64,000 nucleotides of DNA from Paenibacillus sp. JJ-100 (GCF_948329825.1 NZ_CAOJCM010000003.1:124001-188000); one strand, 5' to 3'. Counted from the first letter of the stretch, positions 45,369 to 54,193 are shown. The notes: a model not told the origin generated them from the letters alone. Translations and numbers: made by a program.

Positions 45369-46889
45369 TCATGGGGACGAGATCGTAAACTTCTCATATT
45401 GCGGTTTATTTTCAAAGATCAGAATCGTTTTACTACGTGCTATATATCCTACTGTTGCATGAAGCTGCTCTGAGATGAACCGAATCGGGACATAGGCAAT
45501 CCCTTCTCTCATCAACAGCGGAGCATCATTCATCGTGATTTCACCGTTAACCGTTACTTGTTTGTTACCCACACCCCACTGAATCGTTTTGCCTTCTTGT
45601 GTAATGGTAGCTTCCTGCGTGTCGTTGTCCCAATTCACACGAGCATTCAATTGCTCGGAGACAAAACGTAGAGGCACATATGTCCGGCCTTCATCAATAA
45701 AAGGAACCGAATCAAGTACGTAGGCTCGATCACCTACATATGCCGTGCTAGAGCCTTCGATCAAGCGCTGAAAACGGCCCTGAGGTGTGCGTTTCTGCTC
45801 CCTCACATTCATCTGGTTGAGCAGATGCATCGTATGACTGCCGTTTGACACATCCAGGTAGTTATTGTGTACGGTAAGACCGGCGGGTTCTGTGTCCGTT
45901 ACAGTCTCTTGCACACCTGTTGCCAAGGTAGTGGATGCAGAGATGTTGTCTGGGCCCAATCCATTGCCAAGGGTGAACGATAGGTCGGAGATCGGGGTTA
46001 GATCCCATATCCGGTTATTGGACAGCTTTAGGCTGTTCAGTTGGGTTAACTCACGCAGAGGCTCCAGATCGTATATATGATTGGATTCTGCATTCAATTC
46101 GGTCAAATCCGTCAGTGCCGCCAGGCTACTAAGCTGCTGGATGTGGTTGCTTGAGATATCCAGTGTGCGGAGTTGTGTCATGTGACTCAAAGGTGTAATG
46201 CTGGCGATCTGATTACCTGCAACATTCAGCTCTCGTAGTGTGTTTGGTAGATCCGTGAGCACATCAAGGGCAGAAATCTGATTATTCGCTACATTGAGCT
46301 GCTCCAGTTGTGTGTGTTCCGCAAGGGGAGTAAGATCCTTAATCTCGTTATTGGCGAGTTCGATCCATTTCAGCGAATGCAGTTCCTTCAATGCCTCAAG
46401 ACTTGAAATCTGGTTGCCGCTCGCATGCAAGGTATGTAATCTGTGGAACTTTCGAACCGCCTCAATGGATTGGATTGAATTGTTACTAATATACAGGCGA
46501 CCCAGTTGATGCAATGCAGCAAGAGGTTGGATGGAAGTCACATAATTGTTTCGAACGTCAATTTCACGAAGCTGAGTCAACTGTTTTAAAGGAGTAAGGT
46601 CCGTAATTTCATTGCCATACAGTCGCAAATGAGTCAAGTTAGTAGCGTGTTCCAGTCCCGACAGATCCTGAATGCCTGCATTGCTCAGATCCACCACACG
46701 AAGAGGCTTCAGGTCAGCCGAAGTCAGGGATTGATCGACAGGGATGTTCAAAATCAACTTCAGTCCTTCTTCCAGTGCCGGATCCTTGATGAGGTGTTCT
46801 TCCGTTTCGGTAGTCATATGAGCCATCGCTTGACCCGCAGTGCCTAGACTTAGAATACATATCAATAAAATTAGCGTGATTCTCTTCAT
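45369..46889 (-). CDS. Secreted leucine-rich-repeat protein with copper-amine-oxidase N-terminal domains
   Basis: 506 residues. A signal peptide (MKRITLILLICILSLGTAGQ, ending AMA) leads to about eleven 21-23-residue internalin-type LRRs (LTHLRLYGNEITDLTPLKQL and relatives, about residues 60-300). The C-terminal part has two copper amine oxidase-like N1 motifs (TYVPLRFVSEQLNARVNW; AYVPIRFISEQLHATVGY), small beta-rich domains common in Paenibacillus exoproteins and thought to bind the cell wall. It likely binds protein or glycan ligands on the surface. ATG follows GGAGGGAAGG. The combination is unusual but uninterrupted. Confidence 0.88.
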   Translation of the reverse strand: MKRITLILLICILSLGTAGQAMAHMTTETEEHLIKDPALEEGLKLILNIPVDQSLTSADLKPLRVVDLSNAGIQDLSGLEHATNLTHLRLYGNEITDLTPLKQLTQLREIDVRNNYVTSIQPLAALHQLGRLYISNNSIQSIEAVRKFHRLHTLHASGNQISSLEALKELHSLKWIELANNEIKDLTPLAEHTQLEQLNVANNQISALDVLTDLPNTLRELNVAGNQIASITPLSHMTQLRTLDISSNHIQQLSSLAALTDLTELNAESNHIYDLEPLRELTQLNSLKLSNNRIWDLTPISDLSFTLGNGLGPDNISASTTLATGVQETVTDTEPAGLTVHNNYLDVSNGSHTMHLLNQMNVREQKRTPQGRFQRLIEGSSTAYVGDRAYVLDSVPFIDEGRTYVPLRFVSEQLNARVNWDNDTQEATITQEGKTIQWGVGNKQVTVNGEITMNDAPLLMREGIAYVPIRFISEQLHATVGYIARSKTILIFENKPQYEKFTISSP

Positions 46890-47208
46890 TACATGCCTTC
46901 CCTCCAGATCACAATGATTAATATAAGATCATATCTCTAACCCGGTAACCTCCGAGTTCAATTGGAATTCGTCATTTGGTTATGCAGAGCACAATGCACT
47001 TCTAGTTATTAACCCATCTTGGAAAAATAGGAACAATGATTTTGTAACATATCTATGTATACTTTTATTCTATACGATAATGGCTCTACCTTGTACATTT
47101 TCAATATATCATTTTGTCCAAATTCAAGCTATTTCCAATCCGGCATATTCAATCCCTTTGGGAAAGGGTTAAAGATGTAGAGATGCTAATTGTGGAGGAG
47201 ATGTGCCG
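46890..47208. other. Intergenic region between divergent genes
   Basis: AT-rich DNA carrying the divergent promoters of the LRR gene and the lipid kinase. A small hairpin CCCTTTGGGAAAGGG lies near 47153-47169. No ORF is supported. Confidence 0.45.
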
Positions 47209-48099
47209 ATGAGGAAGGCAATGATCATTAGCAACCCGTCGTCAGGCAAGGAGAGAGCGAAGCAATACGTATCGAAAGTCCAGGCTATTCTGGAATCCAA
47301 GCAGTACGGGGTGGTCGTTAATGAAACGGCTGGGGAAGGGGATGCTGCGCATTACGGCCTGAGTGCCTGCAAGGATGGATGTGATCTGGTAGTCTCCATC
47401 GGGGGAGATGGTACGTTGCATGAAACGATTAACGGTATGTTGGATCAGGAACATCGGCCCCTTCTGGGTATCGTTCCCCTCGGAACGGTGAATGATTTTG
47501 CGCGGGCCTTACATATCTCTCTTGACCCTGATGAAGCGATTGAACAGCTTCGCTCGGAACAGACCCGATGGGTTGATCTCGGTGCGGTGAATGGACAGCT
47601 TTTTGCTAATGTAGTGGCTGCTGGTTCGCTGGCAGAAGCCCTGTTCTCGGTATCGTCAGAGGAAAAGTCGAAGCTTGGGGCTTTCGCTTACATGAAGGAA
47701 GGGTTGAAGGATCTTGTGAGTACACCCGACAATATGCTGAGAATTGAATATGACGGACAGTCGTGGGAAGGGGAATCTCCCCTTTTCCTGGCGGCACTTA
47801 CTAACTCGGTCGGAGGATTCGAGAAACTGTCACCGGATGCGGAGGTCGACGACGGGCTGATTCACTGCTTTGTGATCCGGAACATTGGTGTCCTCAACAG
47901 CTTGACCCTGGGTACTTCACTATTCTTTGGCAATTTGAAAGAGCATAAGGACGTGGACTATTTTACAGCTAAAGAAGTACATGTTCACTCGGATAAACCA
48001 ATTCGCACGAATGTAGATGGAGAGGAAGGGCCAGCTCTCCCCATTGATATTCGTGTTCTGCCAAGCTATATGAAGGTTATCGTACCGGAAAAATCCTAG
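47209..48099 (+). CDS. Diacylglycerol/lipid kinase family protein (DgkB/YegS-like)
   Basis: 296 residues. The catalytic domain has NPSSGKERA near the start, the nucleotide-binding SIGGDGTLHETING (about residue 65-78) and PLGTVNDFARALHI; the C-terminal beta domain ends with DGEEGPALPIDIRVLP. This family phosphorylates diacylglycerol or related lipids at the membrane, recycling diacylglycerol in Gram-positives. ATG 47209 is preferred since GGAGGAG lies 8 nt upstream. Whether it is the housekeeping DgkB or a paralogue cannot be told. Confidence 0.9.
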   Translation: MRKAMIISNPSSGKERAKQYVSKVQAILESKQYGVVVNETAGEGDAAHYGLSACKDGCDLVVSIGGDGTLHETINGMLDQEHRPLLGIVPLGTVNDFARALHISLDPDEAIEQLRSEQTRWVDLGAVNGQLFANVVAAGSLAEALFSVSSEEKSKLGAFAYMKEGLKDLVSTPDNMLRIEYDGQSWEGESPLFLAALTNSVGGFEKLSPDAEVDDGLIHCFVIRNIGVLNSLTLGTSLFFGNLKEHKDVDYFTAKEVHVHSDKPIRTNVDGEEGPALPIDIRVLPSYMKVIVPEKS

Positions 48100-48292
48100 C
48101 TGATTCTGCTAATACAGGATGTCTGGATCAAAAACGGATCATTTCTCCATATAAATCTGGGGAAAGTCTATTGAAACCGATTGCAGGTATGTGTCACAAT
48201 CATAGACGAAAGGCAGGCATGGACATACTAGTGTGTATGTGCTAGAGTTACAAGCCAATTCACTTTATTTTTGATTATGGAGGGGAAACATC

Positions 48293-49210
48293 TTGAGAAC
48301 CATTAAACTGGGCAGCAGTGCACTCGATGTGCCTGTAATTGCTGTAGGTTGTATGCGAATCAATTCATTGGACAGTAAGGAGGCGGAGCATTTCGTACGC
48401 TCTGCTATGGAAGTGGGAGCGAATTTCTTCGATCACGCCGATATTTACGGCACAGGAGCATGTGAGGAGATTTTTGCCGATGCTGTGCAGATGAATCCCC
48501 AAGTCCGTGAAAATTTGATTCTTCAATCCAAATGCGGTATACGCAAAGGGATGTTTGATTTCTCAAAAGAACATATCCTGAATTCTGTCGATGGCATTCT
48601 GCAACGGTTGAGAACAGAATATTTGGATGTGTTGCTCCTGCACCGTCCGGATGCGCTAGTTGAGCCGGAAGAAGTAGCTGAAGCATTCGATCAATTGGAA
48701 CGTGAGGGTAAAGTGCGTCACTTCGGCGTATCGAACCAGAATCCGAATCAGATTGAACTATTAAAAAAATACGTCAAACAGCCGCTGGTAGCTAATCAGC
48801 TGCAGATGAGTATTACGAATACAACGATGATCGATAGCGGCATCAACGTGAATATGGAGAATGATGCTGCGGTGAATAGAGATGGCAGTATCTTGGACTA
48901 TTGCCGTCTGCATGACATGACCATTCAGCCGTGGTCTCCATTCCAATACGGATTCTTCGAAGGTGTCTTCCTGGACAATGAGAAGTTTCCGGAATTGAAT
49001 GCTAAGATCAATGAGATCGCTGCAAAGTATGATGTGAGCAATACCACGATTGCAATTGCATGGTTGCTTCGTCACCCTGCTAAGATGCAACCCGTGACAG
49101 GCACCATGAATATTGAACGTCTCAGAGATTGTGTGAAAGCAAGTGATGTTCACCTGACTCGCCTTGAATGGTATGAGATTTACCGTGCAGCAGGTAATGT
49201 TCTGCCATAA
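48293..49210 (+). CDS. Aldo/keto reductase (YdhF-like)
   Basis: 305 residues starting at TTG 48293 with GGAGGGG upstream. It has the AKR tetrad: Asp/Tyr in FDHADIYGTG, Lys in LQSKCGIRKG and His in LLLHRPDAL. NADPH-binding residues lie in the C-terminal part. It is most like the YdhF subgroup of oxidoreductases, of unknown physiological substrate. Monocistronic, with a terminator at 49280. Confidence 0.9.
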   Translation: MRTIKLGSSALDVPVIAVGCMRINSLDSKEAEHFVRSAMEVGANFFDHADIYGTGACEEIFADAVQMNPQVRENLILQSKCGIRKGMFDFSKEHILNSVDGILQRLRTEYLDVLLLHRPDALVEPEEVAEAFDQLEREGKVRHFGVSNQNPNQIELLKKYVKQPLVANQLQMSITNTTMIDSGINVNMENDAAVNRDGSILDYCRLHDMTIQPWSPFQYGFFEGVFLDNEKFPELNAKINEIAAKYDVSNTTIAIAWLLRHPAKMQPVTGTMNIERLRDCVKASDVHLTRLEWYEIYRAAGNVLP

Positions 49211-49279
49211 ATCAGGCACAAAGATATGAATCTCTCTAATGTAGTGATCTTGTAGTTGCTACTGAGGGATGGATAATCG

Positions 49280-49311
49280 ACACGAGCCGGACAGGCTCGT
49301 GTTTGATTTGT
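49280..49311 (+). terminator. Terminator after the aldo/keto reductase
   Basis: ACACGAGCC-GGACA-GGCTCGTGT, then TTGATTTGTT. The rest of 49312-49520 is AT-rich with the regulator promoter; no other gene is seen. Confidence 0.78.
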
Positions 49312-49520
49312 TCACATTTAGGCTTGGAGATCGACACTTTTCGATATAAAATATAGGTACATACCTTCTTGATTAAAAAAGGATTAAAATGTAATTAATA
49401 CAAATTTGTTGAAAAGGTTTTATTGAAAAGACCGTATAGATTACATATAATTACTTTTACATACACGTTGCATCCTAACAATCTTGTTTTTGGTTTTTTA
49501 TTTTGGAGGGTGGTGTTCCC

Positions 49521-50903
49521 TTGGAGCCGACAACCACGATACGCGATCATTTAGAACGTTATCTGAAGAGTGAACAGATGTCGATTAGTCTTTTTTCCGA
49601 GTTGTCAGGAATTAATTCTGGCACACTTAGTAATATATTGAATAAAAATCGACCTATCTCCATGCAGCAGTTGGACCGTATTACATCAGCCATGAAGCTG
49701 GTACCGGGCCATTTCTACGAGTTGTATATTGATGAGTGCTTCGTGCACGCTACCCCGGACTGGAGAAGACTAGGGCCCTTCCTGCATCGATGTGCCGAAT
49801 TAGATAAACTCGACTGCATCGAACAGGTTGTTCGTCTGATGATGGATAATTTGTCGTATATCCCGTTGTTATTCGAGGTGGCCGAAGAGTTTTACCATGC
49901 TGGCAAAAGGAAACCAGCAACCCTTCTATATGAAACGATCGCCGAAAGCGAGAAGATGCAGCATTCCGAGCGGCTTGCCCTCTGTCAGTACCGTCTTTTC
50001 AAGCTCGGGCTGACGAATGATCAGCAACGTAATGTGATTATTGCAGCACAGTTTGAATACTACGTGGATCGACTGGATGAGCGTTATCAACTGGATGCAC
50101 TGAATGAACTAATTAATGCATTTGGAGCTTTGCATAGATGGAATAAAGTACAGGAGTTGTCCGAGAAATTAAAAATTAAAGCGACAGTCCATTATGAACT
50201 GAATGGCAGAAGGAAGCAGGAAGAGACCAAAAGACCGATCATTTTTTATATCCTGTATTCTTATCTTGCTTCGGGAAGCGCATATTATCATCAGAAGGAT
50301 TATCATAAAGCACTTGAGTATGTTGCTCTATATGCAGATCATAGCTGGGTTAAAGATCCTAATGAAGAAGAAAGAGTGGTCATGAACCAGTTTCAAGAAT
50401 GGGCTGTAGCTAACCGATATATTTATCAATTAATGGCTGGACAGTTTGAGGTGTTACCTGATTATTTGGACTATATATCAACCAAAGAGAATGAAATTTT
50501 CCCGGCACTATGTGATATCGTGAAGGCAGCTCTTCAATATCATCAGAATATTGATCATGTTCTGCGGGATTACCAATCCTATTTTGTATATCAAGAGCAA
50601 AGCAATCGAATTGGTAAAGTCAGCAGACAGGTGACGGATGATCGATATTTACGACTATTATTGGATCTGGGAGCATATTATTTAAGGAAAAATGAGTATC
50701 ATTTAGGTATCAGATTTGTGTTAGATAGTTTAAAATTTGCTATTGAAATTAGCAGTGGACGAGGTATGCTAAGAGGAGTCGGACTGTTTGAGCAATACAG
50801 GGAATTCGCACCAGAGACGGCGAAACAGGAATACAAAATGATCATTAGTGAGGTGCAGAAACTCAATGAAGAGAAAGTTGACTTTGTTGATAGCTACATG
50901 TAG
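49521..50903 (+). CDS. XRE-HTH plus TPR regulator, RRNPP quorum-sensing receptor candidate
   Basis: 460 residues from TTG 49521 (GGAGGGTGG upstream). The N-terminal HTH spans about 5-65 (MSISLFSELSGINSGTLSNI, then PISMQQLDRITSAM). The remaining about 390 residues are TPR-like helix pairs (ALCQYRLFKLGL; YLASGSAYYHQKDYHKALEY; LLLDLGAYYLRKNEYHLGIR). This architecture and length are those of PlcR/NprR/AimR-type receptors that bind an exported and re-imported peptide. The decisive context is the small exported-peptide gene overlapping its 3' end (50866-51006). It may correspond to the Alo-type receptors described in Paenibacillus. Target genes unknown. Confidence 0.85.
   Translation: MEPTTTIRDHLERYLKSEQMSISLFSELSGINSGTLSNILNKNRPISMQQLDRITSAMKLVPGHFYELYIDECFVHATPDWRRLGPFLHRCAELDKLDCIEQVVRLMMDNLSYIPLLFEVAEEFYHAGKRKPATLLYETIAESEKMQHSERLALCQYRLFKLGLTNDQQRNVIIAAQFEYYVDRLDERYQLDALNELINAFGALHRWNKVQELSEKLKIKATVHYELNGRRKQEETKRPIIFYILYSYLASGSAYYHQKDYHKALEYVALYADHSWVKDPNEEERVVMNQFQEWAVANRYIYQLMAGQFEVLPDYLDYISTKENEIFPALCDIVKAALQYHQNIDHVLRDYQSYFVYQEQSNRIGKVSRQVTDDRYLRLLLDLGAYYLRKNEYHLGIRFVLDSLKFAIEISSGRGMLRGVGLFEQYREFAPETAKQEYKMIISEVQKLNEEKVDFVDSYM
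50743..50770 (+). promoter_or_regulatory. Possible internal promoter for the peptide gene
   Basis: TTGAAA (50743-50748), 16-bp spacer, TATGCT (50765-50770) inside the regulator gene, about 95 bp before the peptide start codon. It would allow peptide expression separate from the receptor, as phr genes have. AT-rich coding DNA makes chance matches common. Confidence 0.35.
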
Positions 50904-51006
50904 TATCGTTGTATCCATCACGTCCCCTATTGCGCAACCTGTCCCAGACACCCAGAATCCCAACCTTGAAATTATGAAACCTAATGATCACGGATTTGGA
51001 ACGTAA
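50866..51006 (+). CDS. Small exported peptide precursor (46 aa), candidate quorum-sensing signal
   Basis: ATG 50866 lies within the last codons of the regulator in the +1 frame (38-nt overlap), with GAGGTG 10 nt upstream; the frame ends at TAA 51004. It encodes a basic N-terminus and hydrophobic core (MKRKLTLLIATCSIVVSITS), a signal-peptidase-like site SPIA/QP, then a short polar tail ending KPNDHGFGT. Size, overlap, signal sequence and short C-terminal region are those of Phr/NprX/AimP/AloP precursors, whose last 5-10 residues are released and re-imported. The mature peptide would be drawn from the C-terminal residues. A strong terminator follows, closing a two-gene unit. Confidence 0.78.
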   Translation: MKRKLTLLIATCSIVVSITSPIAQPVPDTQNPNLEIMKPNDHGFGT

Positions 51007-51049
51007 ATGCGATACGAAATAAGGTTCAGGGGCATAAGCCTGAACCCCG

Positions 51050-51086
51050 GAACGCTTCTGATTGACTCAGAAGCGTTCTTTTTTTT
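51050..51086 (+). terminator. Terminator of the regulator-peptide unit
   Basis: GAACGCTTCTG (51050-51060) / CAGAAGCGTTC (51068-51078), then eight Ts. A preceding hairpin GGTTCAGG / CCTGAACC lies at 51023-51046. Confidence 0.92.
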
Positions 51087-51167
51087 GCAATAAAATACAT
51101 CTGTCATATCTTCGCTCAACTATCGATTGGCATAATCAGCTAAAATATGACAAAAGGAGGGGGAGTC

Positions 51168-51338
51168 ATGGATCGGTTGGAACTGAGAACACAGATTGAG
51201 GACGCCAGACAGCAGCTGCATCAGGTACAATTACAATACGGTAGTCTGCTTCATCCTGAAGTGATCCGACATTCTGTAGCACTAGATGACCTCCTGAATC
51301 AATATAACCGGACACAAGTGAAGAAATGGATGAATTAA
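51168..51338 (+). CDS. Spo0E-like sporulation regulatory phosphatase
   Basis: A 56-residue helical-hairpin protein: RTQIEDARQQLHQVQLQYGS, then HSVALDDLLNQY, which carries the Spo0E signature SxxLD. Spo0E-type proteins dephosphorylate Spo0A-P and delay sporulation. The start is ATG 51168 after AAAGGAGGGGG; the frame opens 21 nt earlier without a site. It lies directly after the peptide-receptor unit, separated by a terminator, so a regulatory link is possible but not shown. Confidence 0.85.
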   Translation: MDRLELRTQIEDARQQLHQVQLQYGSLLHPEVIRHSVALDDLLNQYNRTQVKKWMN

Positions 51339-51347
51339 AATAGTCTA

Positions 51348-51395
51348 TTTACAATGACGTTTTTGTGTATTATAGTTAGTTACATGAGTAACCAA
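51348..51395 (+). promoter_or_regulatory. Promoter and operator of the GntR/ABC operon
   Basis: TTTACA (51348-51353), 17-bp spacer, TATAGT (51371-51376). Directly after the -10 lies the inverted repeat GTTAC-ATGA-GTAAC (51379-51392), extended by GTTA/CAAC-type flanks. This fits a YtrA-type GntR operator at the transcription start. The transcript then has a leader of about 110 nt with CCAA-type repeats. Confidence 0.65.
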
Positions 51396-51491
51396 CCAAT
51401 CAACCAACTAACTGACCGCCGACTAACTCAAACGAACTCACGTGAATTCAAAAGCATATCCATTATCATTATGTAAGAAAGTTGGAAACAG

Positions 51492-51872
51492 ATGAAATCG
51501 ACTTTAGATGAATCGCAACCTATTTTTCATCAGATCGCCATGATGATCATGGATGATATTGTGGAAGGTAGATTAAGGGTGGAGGAACAGGTACCCTCAA
51601 CGAATGAGTTGTCTCGCTTTTATAATATTAATCCGGCTACAGCACGAAAGGGGCTACAGGAGTTGGTGGACAAAGGCATTATCTATAAACAGCGAGGTGT
51701 AGGCATGTTTGTTGCCAAAGGAGCCAGAGAAGCGTTGCTTGTTGAACGGAGACAGCATTTTTACGAAGAATATATCAAGCCTTTACTTGAAGAAGCCAGA
51801 CGCATTCGTATGGATGAGGATATGATTATTGATCTAATCCGAGGCAAGAAGGATAAGGAGAGTGAACTATGA
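51492..51872 (+). CDS. GntR-family regulator, YtrA subfamily
   Basis: 126 residues: a GntR winged helix (about 10-75: QPIFHQIAMMIMDDIVEGRL, VPSTNELSRFYNINPATARK, YKQRGVGMFV) and only a short helical tail (about 50 residues), which defines the YtrA subfamily that controls adjacent ABC transporters. Its stop overlaps the ATPase start by 4 bp, so the three genes are coupled. It probably represses its own operon through the palindrome at 51379-51392. In B. subtilis the ytr operon responds to cell-wall antibiotics. Confidence 0.9.
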   Translation: MKSTLDESQPIFHQIAMMIMDDIVEGRLRVEEQVPSTNELSRFYNINPATARKGLQELVDKGIIYKQRGVGMFVAKGAREALLVERRQHFYEEYIKPLLEEARRIRMDEDMIIDLIRGKKDKESEL

Positions 51873-52750
51873 TTCGTATGGATCAGGTAAGTTATAGTTA
51901 TCAGAAGAATACCCCCGCTATACTCAACGAGATCGATCTGCATGAGAGTGAGCCTGTGATTGGGGCTATCTGGGGAAGGAATGGTGCTGGAAAAACAACA
52001 CTGATGAGTCTGCTCGCAGGACACAACCGACCTGATCGTGGAACCGTTCAGATTATGGGTCAGAACCCGTATAATAATCTGTCCGCTCAGGGGCATCTAT
52101 GCTACATCCAAGAGAATCATCCACTTGGCAGAAACTGGACCATTCATGATCTGGTTGCCATCGGTTCACATTTCCATTCTAAATGGGATCAGCAGCTTGC
52201 CAAGCGTCTCATCGACCTGTTCGAGCTACCCTCCAAAAATAAAATCAGCAAATACTCCAAAGGCATGAAGACAGCCGCCCAGATTATTTTGGGTCTATGC
52301 AGTAACGCAAGTGTAACGATTATGGATGAACCCACGAACGGACTGGATGCCGAGAAACGAAAACTGTTCTACGAATCCTTACTCGAAACGTATGAAAATA
52401 ATCCACGTTTGATGCTGATATCGACGCATCATATTGAAGAAGTACAGCCTTTGTGTGAAACGCTGATCGTAGTTCATCAAGGGAAGTTGTTATACCATCA
52501 TCCTATGGATGAGATGCGCGAACGAGGAATTCTCCTAACAGGGTCTAATCGAGATGTGGAACAAGCGTCACAAGGTGCCCGTATTATCGATACTACTCGT
52601 ATAGGCACGACCAGCAAAGTGTTGATCGATGACGTGTATTCACAGGAATGGACGACTAAGGCGAAGGATCACGGGCTTTCTATTGACAGAGCATCGCTAC
52701 AGGATTATCTGGTGAATGTCACTCGGAAGCAAGAGGAGGTGAGTGTATGA
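51869..52750 (+). CDS. ABC transporter ATP-binding protein (YtrB-like)
   Basis: 293 residues: Walker A GRNGAGKT (about 36-43), Q-loop in CYIQENHPLG, a degenerate signature YSKGMKTAAQI, Walker B VTIMDEPTNGLD and the switch in STHHIEEV. A C-terminal domain of about 70 residues follows. It is of the exporter/antibiotic-sensing type found after YtrA regulators. ATGA overlaps connect it to genes on both sides. Confidence 0.92.
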   Translation: MIRMDQVSYSYQKNTPAILNEIDLHESEPVIGAIWGRNGAGKTTLMSLLAGHNRPDRGTVQIMGQNPYNNLSAQGHLCYIQENHPLGRNWTIHDLVAIGSHFHSKWDQQLAKRLIDLFELPSKNKISKYSKGMKTAAQIILGLCSNASVTIMDEPTNGLDAEKRKLFYESLLETYENNPRLMLISTHHIEEVQPLCETLIVVHQGKLLYHHPMDEMRERGILLTGSNRDVEQASQGARIIDTTRIGTTSKVLIDDVYSQEWTTKAKDHGLSIDRASLQDYLVNVTRKQEEVSV

Positions 52751-53445
52751 ATGCAGTAAAAGGAACGAATCGACTGATGTTAGATGACATGCGTCTATAT
52801 CTGACCATCTTTACTTCTATTGCTCTTGGACTGACAGCGATATATATCGCCATTAGCCTATTATTTAATGTAAGTTATTCCTCACAGTTATTAGGACCCA
52901 TGTATGGAGGGATATGTGCTTTTGCTGTTGCAGGTCTGATTACACTCTACCCGGTAGCCATTGGGTTGGGCAGTACTCGAATTCAGTTCATGAAATCATT
53001 TTATATGATGGGGGCCTGCATGGTGGCTGGTACCATGGTCATTTTGCATACCATCTATCTGATCGTTCATCTGCTGAACACAAGAGGAGGGTTAGGGGTT
53101 ACATTGTTTCAACCCGGGATGCTATATTCCTCCCAATATCGTATATTTTCTTACTTGTGGATTGATCTGATGCTTGGTTTTTTGGTTCTCGGTCTGTCCG
53201 TTTTCTTAACCGTTTGCTGGATTCGGCTGGGGATGCGTAACTTCCTGATTCTATTGTTTGGCTTGGGTCTTGTGATGTCGCTGGTGACAGTATTCACTGA
53301 TCTAATTGAATTATTGGGGTGGATCACTAAGGTAGATATGCTGCTCCTGTTTACCGTTCTAGGCTTGATCGGTGGAGCACTGCTTCTGTCAACCTATCCC
53401 ATGATGAAACATGCGCCGCTTGTACGAAAAAGCAGCAAAGGCTAA
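52747..53445 (+). CDS. Membrane component of the YtrA-linked ABC transporter
   Basis: 232 residues with six predicted membrane helices (IFTSIALGLTAIYIAISLLF; ICAFAVAGLITLYPVAIGLG; GACMVAGTMVILHTIYLIVH; then three in the C-terminal half) and a basic tail. No sequence signature beyond an ABC-2-like membrane layout, but its overlap with the ATPase identifies it as the partner membrane protein. Only one membrane gene is present, so it likely works as a homodimer. Confidence 0.85.
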   Translation: MNAVKGTNRLMLDDMRLYLTIFTSIALGLTAIYIAISLLFNVSYSSQLLGPMYGGICAFAVAGLITLYPVAIGLGSTRIQFMKSFYMMGACMVAGTMVILHTIYLIVHLLNTRGGLGVTLFQPGMLYSSQYRIFSYLWIDLMLGFLVLGLSVFLTVCWIRLGMRNFLILLFGLGLVMSLVTVFTDLIELLGWITKVDMLLLFTVLGLIGGALLLSTYPMMKHAPLVRKSSKG

Positions 53446-53521
53446 GCATAATCCAGTTAAGGTTCTTTCATAAAAAAATGCAAAGTGGTCAGATCGTGAT
53501 AAGGACAGCATATTCAGTAGT

Positions 53522-53557
53522 GAAAAAACACGAGGGAGAAACTCGCCTCGTGTTTTT
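53522..53557. terminator. Two-sided terminator between the ABC operon and the 53569 gene
   Basis: AAAACACGAG (53524-53533) / CTCGTGTTTT (53546-53555), with A and T runs, between convergent genes. Confidence 0.88.
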
Positions 53558-53568
53558 GTATTGTTGTG

Positions 53569-54090
53569 TTATGCCTGAGCTTGTCCTTGCGGTCTGAAAC
53601 CTTCTTCTTGAAGATATTCACCAGCTTCGCCACGTGATTCAAAAGCCATCTCCAGCTCCTGACCGGCATACACACACCACATGTCATTATCATATTTTAA
53701 TGTGAGGGTGTGTCCCTCGTCATTGATCCAGATTCCGCCTCCCGAAGAAAGTGTAACGGGAACCGATTTCTTCTCGGCCGGAACTTGCTCAACCACATCA
53801 GCTGCGTCTGGGTTGTGGGACATGGCTTCAATCGTTGCATCCAGCAATGTGCGTAGATCGGCCTCAGAATAATCACGGATGTTAACGAACCCTTTGGCGT
53901 CCGTCTCGTAGTTCGGCAAGAGTCCTGCATAGATATAACCGTTACCGTTCGGATGAATATGGAGTGCCACAATCTTTTTCTCATAGGCACTGTCTTCGTA
54001 GTGGAAATTCACACGCCCTAGAGAAACATTTTTGCGTTGTAGCTGAGGGTAAGATTCCAGAATTTCAAGCTTTCGTTCAACGTTAAGCAT
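53569..54090 (-). CDS. Conserved-type protein of unknown function
   Basis: 173 residues, cytoplasmic, starting at ATG 54090 after AACAGGAGG. The first half mixes strands and helices (RKNVSLGRVNFHYEDSAYEKK; LHIHPNGNGYIYAGLLPNYE; IRDYSEADLRTLLDATIEAM). The second half is a small beta domain (GIWINDEGHTLTLKYDNDMW) with a helical end. No catalytic residues stand out. It looks like a housekeeping hypothetical protein of Paenibacillus; I do not recognise a family. Confidence 0.75.
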   Translation of the reverse strand: MLNVERKLEILESYPQLQRKNVSLGRVNFHYEDSAYEKKIVALHIHPNGNGYIYAGLLPNYETDAKGFVNIRDYSEADLRTLLDATIEAMSHNPDAADVVEQVPAEKKSVPVTLSSGGGIWINDEGHTLTLKYDNDMWCVYAGQELEMAFESRGEAGEYLQEEGFRPQGQAQA

Positions 54091-54193
54091 ATGTGCCTCC
54101 TGTTACTAGTTAGGTAGTGGGATTATACCACAGGTGAAGTCTGGAAACATCCTGTCCATGACGTGGTACGAACGCACCTCTTTATCATGACCC

